A DNA stretch of 64,000 nt from Phallus indusiatus (GCA_027605045.1 JAQFWX010000068.1:62001-126000); one strand, 5' to 3'. Shown: positions 31,332 through 42,498, counted from the first letter of the stretch. The notes: generated by a model from the letters alone, not told the origin. Numbers and translations are program-made.

Positions 31332-32084
31332 CTAATTCAAGGGAGAAAGAGAATAGATGGGTCCTAAAGGAGGAGTTTTGCCATCTTCGAGTTCAATCTT
31401 CAAGTCGTATGATCGATGTGGCGCCAGAGTGTCGGCTTTGACACCACTAAATACGTCTGCAAATTCTCGGTAGTCTTCAGGTATTGACATCTCGTTAAAG
31501 TCGGGATCCACAGCTGCGGAATAAGACTTGACTTTTGGATCGGTGACTGCTAACCGAAAAACAACAGAGCCAGAAGCATTGGCTGCATGGAGAAAAGCTG
31601 CGGCGTTAACAAGAGATACTGAAGGACGAGAAGTGGCGGTTGGAATAGCTGAGGCATTTCGCGTGTTTGATTGAGTAGCGGAAAAGGACGATTCGGCCTT
31701 GTCAGAAGATAATCGTATGTTGTCTGGGAATTTGATACTGCCCAATACCCAGTTAATCGACGGATTATAGCGGGTGAGCCAGTCGTATCCTAAGACGAAA
31801 TCACAATTAGCTTCCAACTTCGTAACGAGAAAAGAAATTGATAAAGTGTCACTACTAGGAAAAGTTACATTTAAAACTATCTTCCGAGTGATAAAAGAGT
31901 TTGTAGTCCCATCAATAAGAAATAAAGGAATAGGATCGATGGTCTGAAATGGAAGGGCATATTTATCTACTATTTTTTCGTTTATAAAACAGTGCGTCGA
32001 TCCCGAGTCGACCATGCACTTGAAAGGAGAAGGAGAAAAAGGAACAGAAAGGGAAATCATAAAAGAATCAGAGAAAACAGGCAT
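31332..32084 (-). CDS. gypsy 1 aspartic protease region
   Basis: The region contains the retropepsin motif (CMVDSGSTHCFINEKIV, residues about 22-38) and the second strand (LGYDWL). It continues to PIYSLSP, where RT should follow without a break, but a stop appears because of a one-base loss. It overlaps no other gene. It is probably expressed as part of a gag-pol precursor. Confidence 0.85.
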   Translation of the reverse strand: MPVFSDSFMISLSVPFSPSPFKCMVDSGSTHCFINEKIVDKYALPFQTIDPIPLFLIDGTTNSFITRKIVLNVTFPSSDTLSISFLVTKLEANCDFVLGYDWLTRYNPSINWVLGSIKFPDNIRLSSDKAESSFSATQSNTRNASAIPTATSRPSVSLVNAAAFLHAANASGSVVFRLAVTDPKVKSYSAAVDPDFNEMSIPEDYREFADVFSGVKADTLAPHRSYDLKIELEDGKTPPLGPIYSLSPLN

Positions 32085-32151
32085 AGACCGTAAAACTACT
32101 TTACTAGTACCACCGACTACGGCTACGTTGGCGCGTACTGAACCTTCCCGA

Positions 32152-34122
32152 CTAACATCTAGTTCTTGGATGCACTAGACCCAGGTTGAGCTGAGTCAGT
32201 GACTGTAGGTTGGGACTTAGAGTCCACAGGGGTACGTACGACGGGAGGTGCACTTCGAGAGGTGTTGTTACTGTTCCGACCTCCGCCGTTGTTGAAGGTT
32301 CGACGACCACGAGGTTGGTTGGCAGCAGTCGTAGCTGGAGGGTTAGTTCGACGGTTTCTAGGACATTCGCGAGACATATGGCCACGTTGACCACAGATAA
32401 AGCATAGTTGTTGATCAAGACGACGTTGTCGTTCGGCAGCAGACAAGGGAGTCGAACCAGAGTTCCTATTGTTGTTGTTATTGTTGTTAGACGTACGACT
32501 ATTGTTACCGAAGCGACTAGGAATGGGAGCCCGATCAGGCCTATAATTTCTAAAGTTCGTGCCACGCCAAATGTTTCCACGTATCGGACGATTGTTTTGT
32601 GAGTTCCGATGGTTGTTGTTTGAATTGGAGCTCGACGACGAATTGTTATTTCGGGAACGATTGTCGGAAGAGGACGATGACGACTGTTGGGTCTTTTCCG
32701 ACCTTCATATTCCCAATAATGTGCGTCAAACTCTTGAACGGCTATCCTCAACGCTGCATAAGTAGACGTGTCGCGATCCGAGTTATATATGCGGTCGACA
32801 AGACGTCTAGGCAGTTTCTCCCATAAAATCCGACGGAGAGAACTGGCGTTGAAGTTAGTGCGCGTAGCATACTTAGTGAACTGAACAAAGAAATTGGACG
32901 CTTTCATGCTGTCGGAAAACGTCAGGCGCATTAACGCCTTTTCAGCATCATCCTCAGGAGAGAACGAGCCGAAGGCCTGAGTGAGGGTTTCGATGAAAGA
33001 TTCCCAATTGGTAAAGAACGGGTAGTCTTGAAGATCTTCATCACCAGACTCGAGGAATGGTTGAAAGAAGCTTAGAGCAGTGCCGCGAAGAAAAGAAAGA
33101 GCATAGAAGATACGTTGCCAGTCCAAACTAAAGTCAGCTGGACGAGCACGAAAGACGAGATGACATTGAGTGAAAAAATTAGCAATTTTGTCCGGGTCCG
33201 TTCCGTCAAACGTTTCTGGTTCCTTGACGGTAGCACGGGAACGAGAGACGTTGAGTTGAGCAGTCTGAATCGACTGTTGACTGGAGAGGAGGGCGGCGAT
33301 GTTACGAAAGACTTCACGAATTTCGTCCATGGAGATGGTGTTGCGACGACGCGGATCAGGAATGAAATCACCTTCGTCGTCGTTGTCGTCTCCAAAGTCG
33401 TCAGGAGGACCACCACCAGGGGGTCCACCATCACCACCACCACCAATACCACCACCACCGGGACCTGCAGAGGGAATGCCAGGGACAGAGGCATCATGCG
33501 GACCATCAGAGTCGTGATTGTCCGGATCTCCATCGCCTGGAGGGTCTCCACCGTTTCCGCCAGAACCAGATGCTTGCGGCAAAGGAGTACGAGGAGGTTC
33601 TTCGTCTTTAACTTCTTCAATCTTGGGCATCTGAGAAGTTTGACGACGAACAGGAGGAGGAGGGTTCTGGACAGGGTTGGCACTAGGAGGAGGTGTAGCC
33701 AACACCGTAGGAGTAGGAGACGCTGAGATGCGAGGTCGAATAGGAGGGGGAGGTAAGGAAGAAGAGCGAGCCGGACCATAGTACGTAGGAATATTGAGAT
33801 CAGTAGCAAACGTTTCGATAGGATAAGGCAAGTTAATTATACCGGGAACGTGTGCGCCAGACCTTGCGCCCATTTCACGTTCGTAAGACAACGAACGTTG
33901 ACGCTGAGTCGGCATCAAACTGCGCAGAGGAGAGGTTATCACAGAGGGATTGACGATTTCTGCGAGTTGGTTGAGCTGGGCAGTTCGATTAAGTTGACGA
34001 CGTTCATTCCGGGATTGCCTATCACGACGTTGATCTTCAATAACCGATTCGCGAGTAGCTGGAGACAGCGAGGTTAAGCGCTGCGCATATACTCGAGTGT
34101 GAGATTGTTGAGTAGAAGACAT
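32152..34122 (-). CDS. gag: gypsy 1 gag (capsid and nucleocapsid)
   Basis: The reading starts MSSTQQSHTRVYAQRL. A Pro/Gly-rich central stretch (about residues 170-260) precedes the capsid-type domain (KEPETFDGTDPDKIANFFTQ...WESFIETLTQAFG). Beyond EYEGRKRPNS the functional frame is -1 and leads to Ser/Asn-rich sequence and the zinc knuckle CFICGQRGHMSREC (32159-32446). The open frame given here continues as nonsense after that point. The shift occurs at GGAAAAG, either a mutation or a programmed frameshift. Homopolymeric Asn and Gly runs are present. Confidence 0.85.
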   Translation of the reverse strand: MSSTQQSHTRVYAQRLTSLSPATRESVIEDQRRDRQSRNERRQLNRTAQLNQLAEIVNPSVITSPLRSLMPTQRQRSLSYEREMGARSGAHVPGIINLPYPIETFATDLNIPTYYGPARSSSLPPPPIRPRISASPTPTVLATPPPSANPVQNPPPPVRRQTSQMPKIEEVKDEEPPRTPLPQASGSGGNGGDPPGDGDPDNHDSDGPHDASVPGIPSAGPGGGGIGGGGDGGPPGGGPPDDFGDDNDDEGDFIPDPRRRNTISMDEIREVFRNIAALLSSQQSIQTAQLNVSRSRATVKEPETFDGTDPDKIANFFTQCHLVFRARPADFSLDWQRIFYALSFLRGTALSFFQPFLESGDEDLQDYPFFTNWESFIETLTQAFGSFSPEDDAEKALMRLTFSDSMKASNFFVQFTKYATRTNFNASSLRRILWEKLPRRLVDRIYNSDRDTSTYAALRIAVQEFDAHYWEYEGRKRPNSRHRPLPTIVPEITIRRRAPIQTTTIGTHKTIVRYVETFGVARTLEIIGLIGLPFLVASVTIVVRLTTITTTIGTLVRLPCLLPNDNVVLINNYALSVVNVAICLANVLETVELTLQLRLLPTNLVVVEPSTTAEVGTVTTPLEVHLPSYVPLWTLSPNLQSLTQLNLGLVHPRTRC

Positions 34123-34187
34123 GATGAAAGAAAGAAAAGATATAACCGAGACGTAGTGTGTGCGTTGAAAAGAAGAGCTGCCGGGTT

Positions 34188-34198
34188 AGACTTAATAT
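34188..34198 (-). promoter_or_regulatory. Self-priming primer-binding site of gypsy 1
   Basis: Two bases after the 5' LTR the minus strand reads ATATTAAGTCT. Its exact complement AGACTTAATAT lies inside the LTR at 34618-34608, starting 28-35 bp after the TATA box. This is the arrangement of Tf1/sushi elements, where the mRNA 5' end folds back to prime reverse transcription. There is no TGG expected for a tRNA 3' end. Confidence 0.75.
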
Positions 34199-34200
34199 AC

Positions 34201-35067
34201 TGTCAAGTACCGATATCCGGGAACGGTAATAGATACTGTAATATATTTTAGTCGATGAATATGATACCAATAACTGTCACCGTGGGTTGACGACAGTCAG
34301 GACTTGGCCTCAACCTATAAGAGGTTGTGCCACGACAGTCTTCTTCAGGATTTGTCCTGACGTTCGTCACGAGCGTCGAGTTCGTCAAGGACGTTACGGA
34401 TATGTGCGTTCCGAGCTTCGAGAGCCGCGAGCTGTATCTCGTACTGAATGATATCAAGCTCAACGATAATGAAGAAAGCTTTGAGATGTAACTCTCGGCA
34501 ACGACGGATGGCTTCCGTCGCTGCAAGTCTCGAGGAACGATCTCGACGTTCAATGATGAATAGAATAGAGAAGGAGAGTTGTTTATAGAGATATCGAACT
34601 ACGTTCGATATTAAGTCTGAAGAACTATCTACGTGTATGCTAGGGTTTATATACACGTCAGATAAATAATTCTAGCTCAGTTCCAAATAGATTCCGAACT
34701 AGAGAAATACAAACAAGTCGTGAGATTCGTAAGTAACATCAATATATGCAGGGTATGATGTCTCATGTGATGACCATGAGGCATGCAGGGATAAGTGCTG
34801 TGCATACATGGACCTACGTTCGTCATCTATGATCTCATAACCGGAACGTGTGTGGAATATTCTAGAAAGGGCTTTCCGCGGATGTTCCAGGAGTTAAGAG
34901 AGACGGGTACGTCTCTATTCGAGTTGCGAGGTTGATAGAGATGACTGAACGCGAAGGTCTTATCGTGAGTGACGTAAGCGTGATAAGATTACGGAAATAA
35001 ACGGTAAATGATTGGATATGGATTACGTAACGTTACCGGAAGTGATGTCATGAATCGGATCATGACA
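34201..35067 (-). repeat. 5' LTR of gypsy 1 with core promoter
   Basis: 867 bp. The minus strand has TATATAAA at 34653-34646. The predicted RNA start is at 34618. Confidence 0.9.
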
Positions 35068-35110
35068 CTTAGTGTCGCTGACTCTACGTTCGACACTCCC
35101 ACTCAGCGCA

Positions 35111-35838
35111 CTAAGTCGCTGCTCCCACTCCCAATTCGCTCCGGAACCTTTCGAACGTGTCGCGCGGCAGTTGTTTAGTGAATATATCGGCCAACATGTT
35201 CTTTGTCGATGCAAATCGGGTCTCAATCTCCCCCATCTCCACCCGCTCCCTGATGAAGTGATAACGGATGTCGATGTGCTTCGCTCGACTGTGTGTAATC
35301 GGATTTCGCGCCAGCGCAATGCACCCTTGGTTGTCAATGTGTAGGATGGTTGCCTCTAGTTGAGGGTACCCAAAGTCGACTAAGAGGGTGCACAACCAGA
35401 TTGCCTCTTTGGTTGCTGTTGACGCGGCCATAAATTCGGCTTCAACGGTCGACAAAGCTACTGTTGGTTGTTTCTTGGACGACCAACAAATGACACCGCC
35501 CGCTACATCGAAAACGAATCCGCCAATCGAACGGCGGTTGTCCGGATCTTGAGCCCAATCCGAGTCACTCCACCCAACAACGTCAACTGCACGTTCGGCG
35601 TTCGCTCCAAAGGTCAGTCTGAATTCGGCGGTTCCTTTCAAATATCTTAAAATTCGTTTTGCAGCTTCCAGGTGTTCTTTTCCAGGGTTGCCGCCAAACT
35701 GGGAAATCAGGCCAACTGCAAACTGGATGTCGGGTCGAGTTTGCATTGCGAAAAGTAACGATCCGACCAATTCAAGGTACCTTACGCCATTGGCGTAATC
35801 AAGGTAAGCCTTGCGCTCTTCTTCTGACGACGGACATT
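35111..35838 (-). pseudogene. copia RNase H end of pol, truncated
   Basis: Minus-strand reading from CPSSEEERKAYLDYANGVRY through LVGSLLFAMQTRPDIQFAVG and the RNase H signatures GWSDSDWAQDPDNRRS, STVEAEFMAAS and DNQGCIALARNPITHSRAKH. The catalytic RT core that should precede it is missing: the copia sequence stops at the gypsy LTR edge at 35839. The purine tract GAGTGGGAG (35096-35104) sits before the 3' LTR. Confidence 0.85.
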
Positions 35839-36233
35839 TGTTAGGGCTACTCAGCTCACACTAGAGGGAGGGGATCCTAAGAGAATATATTGGAAGGGAA
35901 ACTAACTACTCACCTAGAGGGAGGGGATCCTAAGAGAACAAGCTTAGGGACCCTCACTCTAGGTACTGCTACTATATACATAAACGACGACGCGGCGTGC
36001 GGCCCTGACACAGCTAAGTGCCAGGCGCCCAAGCCGAACCTAAGCGACGTGATGTCACGGGCATCACGCCGGGTACGAGCGCGCAACGCGCGCGAGTAGA
36101 GAAAGTGAAATAGAGACAAAATAAGGAAACGGAAAGTGAAAGTAAAATACGGAAATGATAAATATAATAGAAAAGAAATGATGCCGATGATAATAAATAA
36201 GAAAATGAGAGACGGCGGTAGCGTACCCTGACA
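35839..36233 (-). repeat. Family A LTR (left end of decayed element)
   Basis: 395 bp, TGTTAGGG...CCCTGACA as read on the plus strand, preceded on the minus strand by the GAAGGGGGGATGG purine tract. Confidence 0.85.
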
Positions 36234-36553
36234 CCATCCCCCCTTCAACGAGGCGGCGTCCCGACGCCTATAGCTTCGACTAATGACGCCTGTAACTTAG
36301 AGAAATCAAACCGAGGGCGACGATGGAAAAGAAGGCCATTTATCGAGCGTGGCGCACTCGGATGTTCGCGGTGGAATTCCTTAATGAGATCAGGGGCTGC
36401 AATATTCGACTCGGGTTCCCACTGGTCATGCTCGGGACCATAGCCTTCCCAACGCACCTTATACTCGAGTCGTCTCCGGAACACGCGACTGTCTAAAATC
36501 CGTTCCACGACGTAGTGCTCACCGTCATCTCTGACCTCCGGAGGAGGGGGGGC

Positions 36554-37082
36554 TAAGGCTGTCCACGGGTAATTACCCGCGGGTACGGGTACCTACCCGC
36601 GGGTAATGACCTGCTCTCAAAGTGGAACCCGGATCCGCGGGTAATTACCCGACGGGTACGGGTAACCTGTGGCGGGTACCCGGGTCATAGAGAGTGTCTC
36701 AAAATTCTCTAGTTTAGACGATTTCAGACGATTTTTTTGATTATGTAACACGGGCGCCTATTTAAGCGCCCGATTTATCTTGTAGATATTCGAAAAATAT
36801 TTATTACATATTTTTTTATTTTCATTTTAAGTAAATTTTGAGCTCTCTAGAGCCAAAATAAAAAAAAAATCACGACAAAATTCACTCAAAAATTGTACTT
36901 ATATGACATGGACCGAGGTTATTGCATACCCGCGGGTACCTGCTTGTTGTCTAAAGTGAAACCCGGACCCGCGGGTAAAATTGACCCGGGTAATTACGTA
37001 AGCAGGTACCCGTGACCCGCGGGTAAAAACCTGTCAACCCGTTCGGGTAACCCGGGTAATCCAATACCCGTGGACAGCCTTA
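36554..37082. mobile_element. hAT-like MITE, 529 bp
   Basis: Terminal inverted repeat TAAGGCTGTCCACGGGTA and 8-bp target duplication GGGGGGGC (36546-36553 and 37083-37090). The ends are full of ACCCGCGGGTA palindromes. There is no ORF. The 8-bp duplication and the TA-rich terminus fit the hAT superfamily. Confidence 0.85.
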
Positions 37083-37747
37083 GGGGGGGCCTTGATGCGA
37101 CGACCCAGGATTGTATCTTCAACCCTTGGACGCAACTTCCCGACATGGAACACTGGATGAAGCCTTGACATCGACAGTGGTAAACGCAGCTTGTATGCGT
37201 GTGACCTGACCTTGCTGACTATCGGAAAAGGCCCCAAGTACCGATGCGATAACTTGGCGGAGGGCCTAGTGGTACGAATGTCGCTCGAATCAAGGTATAC
37301 CTTGTCGCCAACCTTGTATTCAGGTGCCGGGATGTGTTTCCGATCGTAGTACTTGGCCATCTCGTCCTTCGACTTGGCTATGGCGGCCTTGGCTTCCTCT
37401 ATCGTCGACTCCATACGCGTCTTGAACTCGTTGACAGATTCGATCTTGGAGTCGGCAACCAGCGGTTCGAATCCCATACGAGGATGTCGTCCAGTGTCGA
37501 GCTCAAACGGTGTCGCGCGCGTAGCTGAGTGTACGTGGTTGTTATATGCGAACTCAGCCAAGGGCAGTATCTGGTCCCAGTCGTCCTGTCGCTCAGAGGT
37601 GAAAAGTCGAAGGTACTGTTCGACTTCTGCGTTGACACGCTCTGTCTGACCATCGGTTTGAGGATGATATGCCGTAGAGGGTGGCCGTATGCCAAGGAGC
37701 CTAGAAAGCTCCTGCGTGAAGCGAGACGCGAACTGGGGGCCCCTGTC

Positions 37748-38542
37748 TGTCAGGGTACGTCCCAGGGTTAACTGTTAGGGCTACTCAGCTCAGACTAGAG
37801 GGAGGGGATCCTAAGGCAATATATTGGAAGGGAAACTAACTACTCACCTAGAGGGAGGGGATCCTAAGAGAACAAGCTTAGGGACCCTCACTCTAGGTAC
37901 AACGACTATATACATAAAACGACGACGCGGCGTGCGGCCCTGACACAGCTAAGTGCCAGGCGCCCAAGCCGAACCTAAGCGACGTGATGTCACGGGCATC
38001 ACGCCGGGTACGACGCGCGACGCGCGAGTAGAGAAAGTGGAATAGAGACAGAACAAGGAAACGGAGAGTGAAAGTAAAATATGGAAATGATAAATAAAAT
38101 AGAAAAGGGACGATGCCGATGATAATAAATAAGAAAATGAGAGACGGCGGTAGCGTACCCTGACATTAACGGTCATTCTAGTATATTAGCGTAGTATAGT
38201 ATAACATACTTAGTTCCCTACGTGGTCTACGTCTGTCATACGGTACCCGGTATACCGGTCCGTGCTCACCCCTCGCGTATTCTCCCGAACATTCCCCGTT
38301 TCTCCGTTCGCATCTATTCTGCCCTATTTCCCTTTCTACTCTCGTTTCTTACTCGTCCTCGACTACCTCCTTTCCTATTGGTAGATATAGCACCTGAGCG
38401 CTATTGGTTAGAGATAGCTCAATCATGTATATATACAGCCGTGCGCGCAAGTGTAGTCCCTTGCGCTATTATTGACTAGGTTACTGGGTTAAAGTAGCAG
38501 TCTGATCCTTAAGTCTAATCGCTGAACGGTCGTGCCCTAACA
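37748..38542. mobile_element. Family B solo LTR (about 397 bp without insert)
   Basis: TGTCAGGGTACGTCCC...GTGCCCTAACA, flanked by CTGTC at 37743-37747 and 38543-38547, inside the integrase of the decayed element. Its ends resemble family A, but its body does not. A family A LTR is nested in it. Confidence 0.8.
37773..38165 (-). mobile_element. Family A solo LTR nested in the family B LTR
   Basis: 393 bp with target duplication TTAAC (37768-37772 and 38166-38170). Confidence 0.88.
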
Positions 38543-39941
38543 CTGTCAGAGATCACCTTCATGGGGAGGCCATGGAGTTTCCAGACATGTTGAAGGTACA
38601 GACGGGCTAGACCTGTCGCGTCAAGTGTCGTAAATGTCGGCACGAAGTGAACCCGTTTGGTGAGAGAGTCGACGACAGAGAGGATCGCGTCAAAACCGTT
38701 GGATTCTGGTAGTTCCACGATGAAATCGACCGATATGTGTTCCCAGGGTCGACTTGGCACTTCTGTGGGTCGGAGAAGGCCATAGGGAGCATGACGAGAC
38801 GGTTTCGTACGTAGACACATGTCGCAGGCCTCGACATAGCGTTGGACATACCTAGAGACACCTGGCCACCAGAAGGTGCGCGAAACGAGCTCGAGAGTCT
38901 TGAAACGACCCGGGTGACCGCCGAGTTTGGTGTCGTGGTGTCTGGAAAGGATTTTCCGACGCAATTCGTCCACATTTGGCACGTAAACCTTGCCACGATA
39001 ATAGAGGAGATCCTGGTCTTCAAACCATTCCGACGAGTGAGCTGAACGACCACCCAAGGCGCGGAGTGTGGCAACGGCTTTGGACACACTATCCTCGACC
39101 TTGCCTTCCCGATTGGCCTTGCGAATCTGGCGTAAAAGGTCCTCCTCCTCCCCTTTAAGACAGAATGTTTGCAGGGCATTGATTGCAAACATTTCGGGTC
39201 GGATTAGGGTGACGCCACAATTGTCGTCCTTTCCCGAGCCATGATCTGGTCGACGAGATAAGCCATCAGGTTTCCCCATCGACTTACCCGGTATATGCTG
39301 CAGAGTAAAGTCGAAGCGTGAGAGATATACTGACCATCTGGCTTGACGACGATTGAGGTTACGTGCGGACATGAAGTATTCAAGATTCTTGTGATCAGTC
39401 CGTATGTCGATAGGATGAGACGTGCCTTCAAGAAAGTGTCGCCATTCTTCCAGGGATCGTATGATAGCCAGCATCTCCTTGTCGTGAATCTCGTAGTTGC
39501 GTTCGACAGGGCTAAGGGCCTTCGAGAAGAACGCAACAGGGTGCCATTTACCATCCTCGTTCGACAACTGTGAAAGAACCGCGCCTGTTGCGAAGTCGGA
39601 ACTGTCTGCTTCGACTCTGTAAGGATTAGCGGGGTTGGGAATGAGGAGTATGGGAGCGGAGGTGATTGACGACTTCAGAGTATCGAAAGCATGCTGACAA
39701 GTGTCGGACCAGACGAAGGGAGTGTCCTTCTTGGTTAACCCGAACATGGGATTGGCGATATGTGCAAAGTCCTTGATAAACCGACGATAAAAGTTGGCAA
39801 AACCTAAGAAGGACTGAACCTCAGTGACGTTCTTCGGGACAGGCCAGTCTCTGACACCTGAGACTTTCGCGGGATCCATCTCGACTGTGTTCTCGGAAAT
39901 GACGACGCCTAGGTACTCGATTTTAGTCCGATAGAACTCGC

Positions 39942-40470
39942 TAAGGCTGTCCACGGGTATTGGATTACCCGGGTTACCCGAACGGGTCAACAGGTTTTTA
40001 CCCGCGGGTCACGGGTACCTGCTTACATAATTACCCGGGTCAATTTTACCCGCGGGTCCGGGTTTCACTTTAGACAACAAGCAGGTACCCGCGGGTATGC
40101 AATAACCTCGGTTCATGTCATATAAGTACAATTTTTGAGTGAATTTTGTCGTGATTTTTTTTTTATTTTGGCTCTAGAGAGCTCAATTCTTACTTAAAAT
40201 GAAAATAAAAAAATATGTAATAAATATTTTTCGAATATCTACAAGATAAGTCGGGCGCTTAAATAGGCGCCCATGTTACATAAGCAAAAAAATGGTCTCA
40301 AATCGTCTAAACTAGTGAATTTTGAGGTACTCTCTATGACCCGGGTACCTGCCACAGGTTACCCGTACCCGTCGGGTAATTACCCGCGGATCCGGGTTCC
40401 ACTTTGAGAGCAGGTCATTACCCGCGGGTAGGTACCCGTACCCGCGGGTAATTACCCGTGGACAGCCTTA
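39942..40470. mobile_element. hAT-like MITE, second 529-bp copy, inverted
   Basis: Same terminal repeat and length as the copy at 36554-37082 but in the other orientation; target duplication GAACTCGC at 39934-39941 and 40471-40478. Near identity of the two copies points to a recent burst. Confidence 0.88.
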
Positions 40471-41464
40471 GAACTCGCACTTCTCTGCTTTGAGATACAG
40501 CTTGTGCTCGCGGAGACGTTCGAGAACACGTCGGGTGATCTGGTCGTGCTGTTCCCGACTCTGAGTGTAGATGAGAATGTCGTCGATGTAGACGGCAACA
40601 ACGCCTTCAGAGATCATGTCTTCGAAGATCTCGTTCATCATCGTCTGGAAGGTGGCAGGGCTGTTAGTGAGACCAAAGAACATCACCAGGGGCTCGAAGA
40701 GGCCGCGATTGGTGCGGAAAGCAGCCTTCCACTCATCTCCTTCCTTTATCCGTACATTGTTGTAGCCCCAGCGCACGTCCAGTTTGGTAAAGTATCGGGC
40801 ACCCTGCAGCTTATTGATGAGCTCAGAGATCAGAGGTAGCGGGTAGCGATTCTTGATTGTCATGGCATTCAATGCGCGATAGTCTTGAATAAGACGGAGA
40901 GAGCCATCTTCTTGATGAAGAATACCGGGGACGCCATGGGCGACTTCGAGGGTCGGATTCGTCCAGATGCAAGGTTTTCTTCCAGAAACGCATCTAACTC
41001 GGCTTGTTCATTAGGTGACAGTGGGTAGATCTTGCAAGACTTAGGCTCAGAACCCGGCACAAGCTCTATCGGGTGGTCCCACTTCTTTGACTGCGGCAAC
41101 GAGTCGAACGACTCCTTCGAGAAAATGTCGGCAAAGTCATGGAACCTTTCTGGCACGATATCCCGAAAGCCTTTGGGTGCTGGTGCGTCTGCGTTGTTGG
41201 CGTGAGCCCGAGCTAGTCGCTGGGAGATGGTCTCAGTGGCATATATGCGGTGAGTGTCGGGCTCGTCGGGTAATATTGATATCGCGAATAGTCGATCACC
41301 TTCTTCAATCTCAGACTCGACGTCAACCAGGTCTGGTATATCAGGATCATCGGCCTCGGTGTCGTCAAGCTCTGGTAGAGGTGCACGCTGGATCTGTTGG
41401 AATGCACGCTTAGAGAGCTTACCCGCTGGCCAGCGTGGAGCACAAGACCGACAACTGGGGCTGC

Positions 41465-42496
41465 TGTCAGGGTACGCTACCGCCGTCTCTCATTTTCTTA
41501 TTTATTATCATCGGCATCGTCCCTTTTCTATTTTATTTATCATTTCCATATTTTACTTTCACTCTCCGTTTCCTTGTTCTGTCTCTATTCCACTTTCTCT
41601 ACTCGCGCGCGTCGCGCGCTCGTACCCGGCGTGATGCCTGTGACATCACGTTGCTTAGGTTCGGCTTGGGCGCCTGGCACTTAGCTGTGTCAGGGCCGCA
41701 CGCCGCGTCGTCGTTTTATGTATATAGTCGTTGTACCTAGAGTGAGGGTGTCACGACCCTCGTGCCACCCGATCCTAATCCGGACCTCTCCGAGGTCCGG
41801 CGCCCAATCCCCGTCCGTATTTAGTATATCCGCCATGTCCGAGCGTCAGTACTTGTCCAACAGTGCGTAGTCCGTTATTCTGTCCACGTCCGGTAAGTCC
41901 AAGGTCCGGACTTCGTCCGGACTAGGACATTTCCTTATGGGGACATTCTGTCCAGAGCATTAGAAAGCAAGTGCCAGATATGTTTCTGGTGCTGTGCAAC
42001 TAGTCTCTTTTTAGTTATATCTCCTTTAGTTCTAGTAGTCTAGCTTTTTGTATTTAAAGCCCCCAGACTTCGTCTGGGGCTCCCCAGTCTGAATATCAAG
42101 TTGTATTCAAGTTGTATTCAAGTCTATTTTTAAGTCTAGCCCAGTTAAACTCTTTATAATCAAATCTTCTCTTATCTATCTCGTCTAAAGTCCGCTCCCA
42201 GTACTTGTCCGGACCTGCCCGGACTACGTCCGGGCTGTCTCGGACTTCTAGTCCGAAATTAAGGGATATCCAGGGTCGATTGAGCCGGCGCAGCACATAA
42301 GCTGAAGCCAAGTCCCTTCTGTCCCGTAGTCCGGACTCCCCAGACTTCCGCCCAGACGCCCGGAACACGGCGCGTGACAGAGGGTCCCTAAGCTTGTTCT
42401 CTTAGGATCCCCTCCCTCTAGGTGAGTAGTTAGTTTCCCTTCCAATATATTGCCTTAGGATCCCCTCCCTCTAGTCTGAGCTGAGTAGCCCTAACA
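41465..42496 (+). repeat. 5' LTR of the full-length family A element, interrupted
   Basis: The TATATA box is at 41721-41726 and the predicted RNA start AAGCTTGTTCT at 42390-42400. They are now separated by the 631-bp insertion, so transcription from the normal start is probably lost. Confidence 0.85.
41749..42379. mobile_element. Solo LTR family C, 631 bp
   Basis: Ends TGTCACGACC...GCGCGTGACA, target duplication GAGGG at 41744-41748 and 42380-42384. No internal ORF is credible. It is the youngest layer of this branch of the nest. Confidence 0.8.
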
Positions 42497-42498
42497 GT

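Larger units (their letters stand above)
25639..35067 (-). mobile_element. Ty3/gypsy chromovirus 1, complete with both LTRs, 9429 bp
   Basis: Two 867-bp LTRs (25639-26505 and 34201-35067) start TGTC and end GACA. They are flanked by target duplications CTTAG at 25634-25638 and 35068-35072, inside the copia 3' LTR. The LTRs appear identical by eye, so insertion is recent. On the minus strand the order is gag, protease, then RT-RNaseH-integrase-chromodomain. Between pol and the 3' LTR lies a 2-kb region with an accessory gene on the opposite strand. A single missing base between protease and RT breaks the reading frame. Confidence 0.92.
36245..41459 (-). pseudogene. pol of the decayed family A element, fragmented
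   Basis: Pieces on the minus strand are protease/RT start (41459-40869), RT with YIDD (40872-40479), RNase H and integrase (39933-38543), integrase end (37742-37095) and chromodomain (36508-36245, [20 protein letters not shown]). A four-base loss at the FFIKK-DGSLRL position (about 40915) shifts the frame. Two MITEs and two nested LTRs interrupt it. It is very similar to the intact pol at 43967-47911, so decay is recent. Confidence 0.85.

Noticed and set aside
33072..33809. Long ORFs of 245 and 203 codons on both strands across gypsy 1 gag
   Set aside because: They overlap the genuine gag frame in a Gly/Pro/Ser repeat region; low-complexity shadows.
36554..37082. GGGTA/TACCC-rich blocks considered as telomere-like repeats
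   Set aside because: They are bounded by inverted repeats and 8-bp duplications, so they are MITEs.
41435..41740. Repeated hydrophobic ORF (about 95-112 codons, LIFLFIIIGI) seen in every family A LTR
   Set aside because: It lies in the pyrimidine-rich LTR, is not conserved in frame between all copies and overlaps the promoter. A translation artefact is more likely.
42096..42368. 90-codon ORF inside solo LTR C
   Set aside because: No start context or domain; lies wholly in a short solo LTR.
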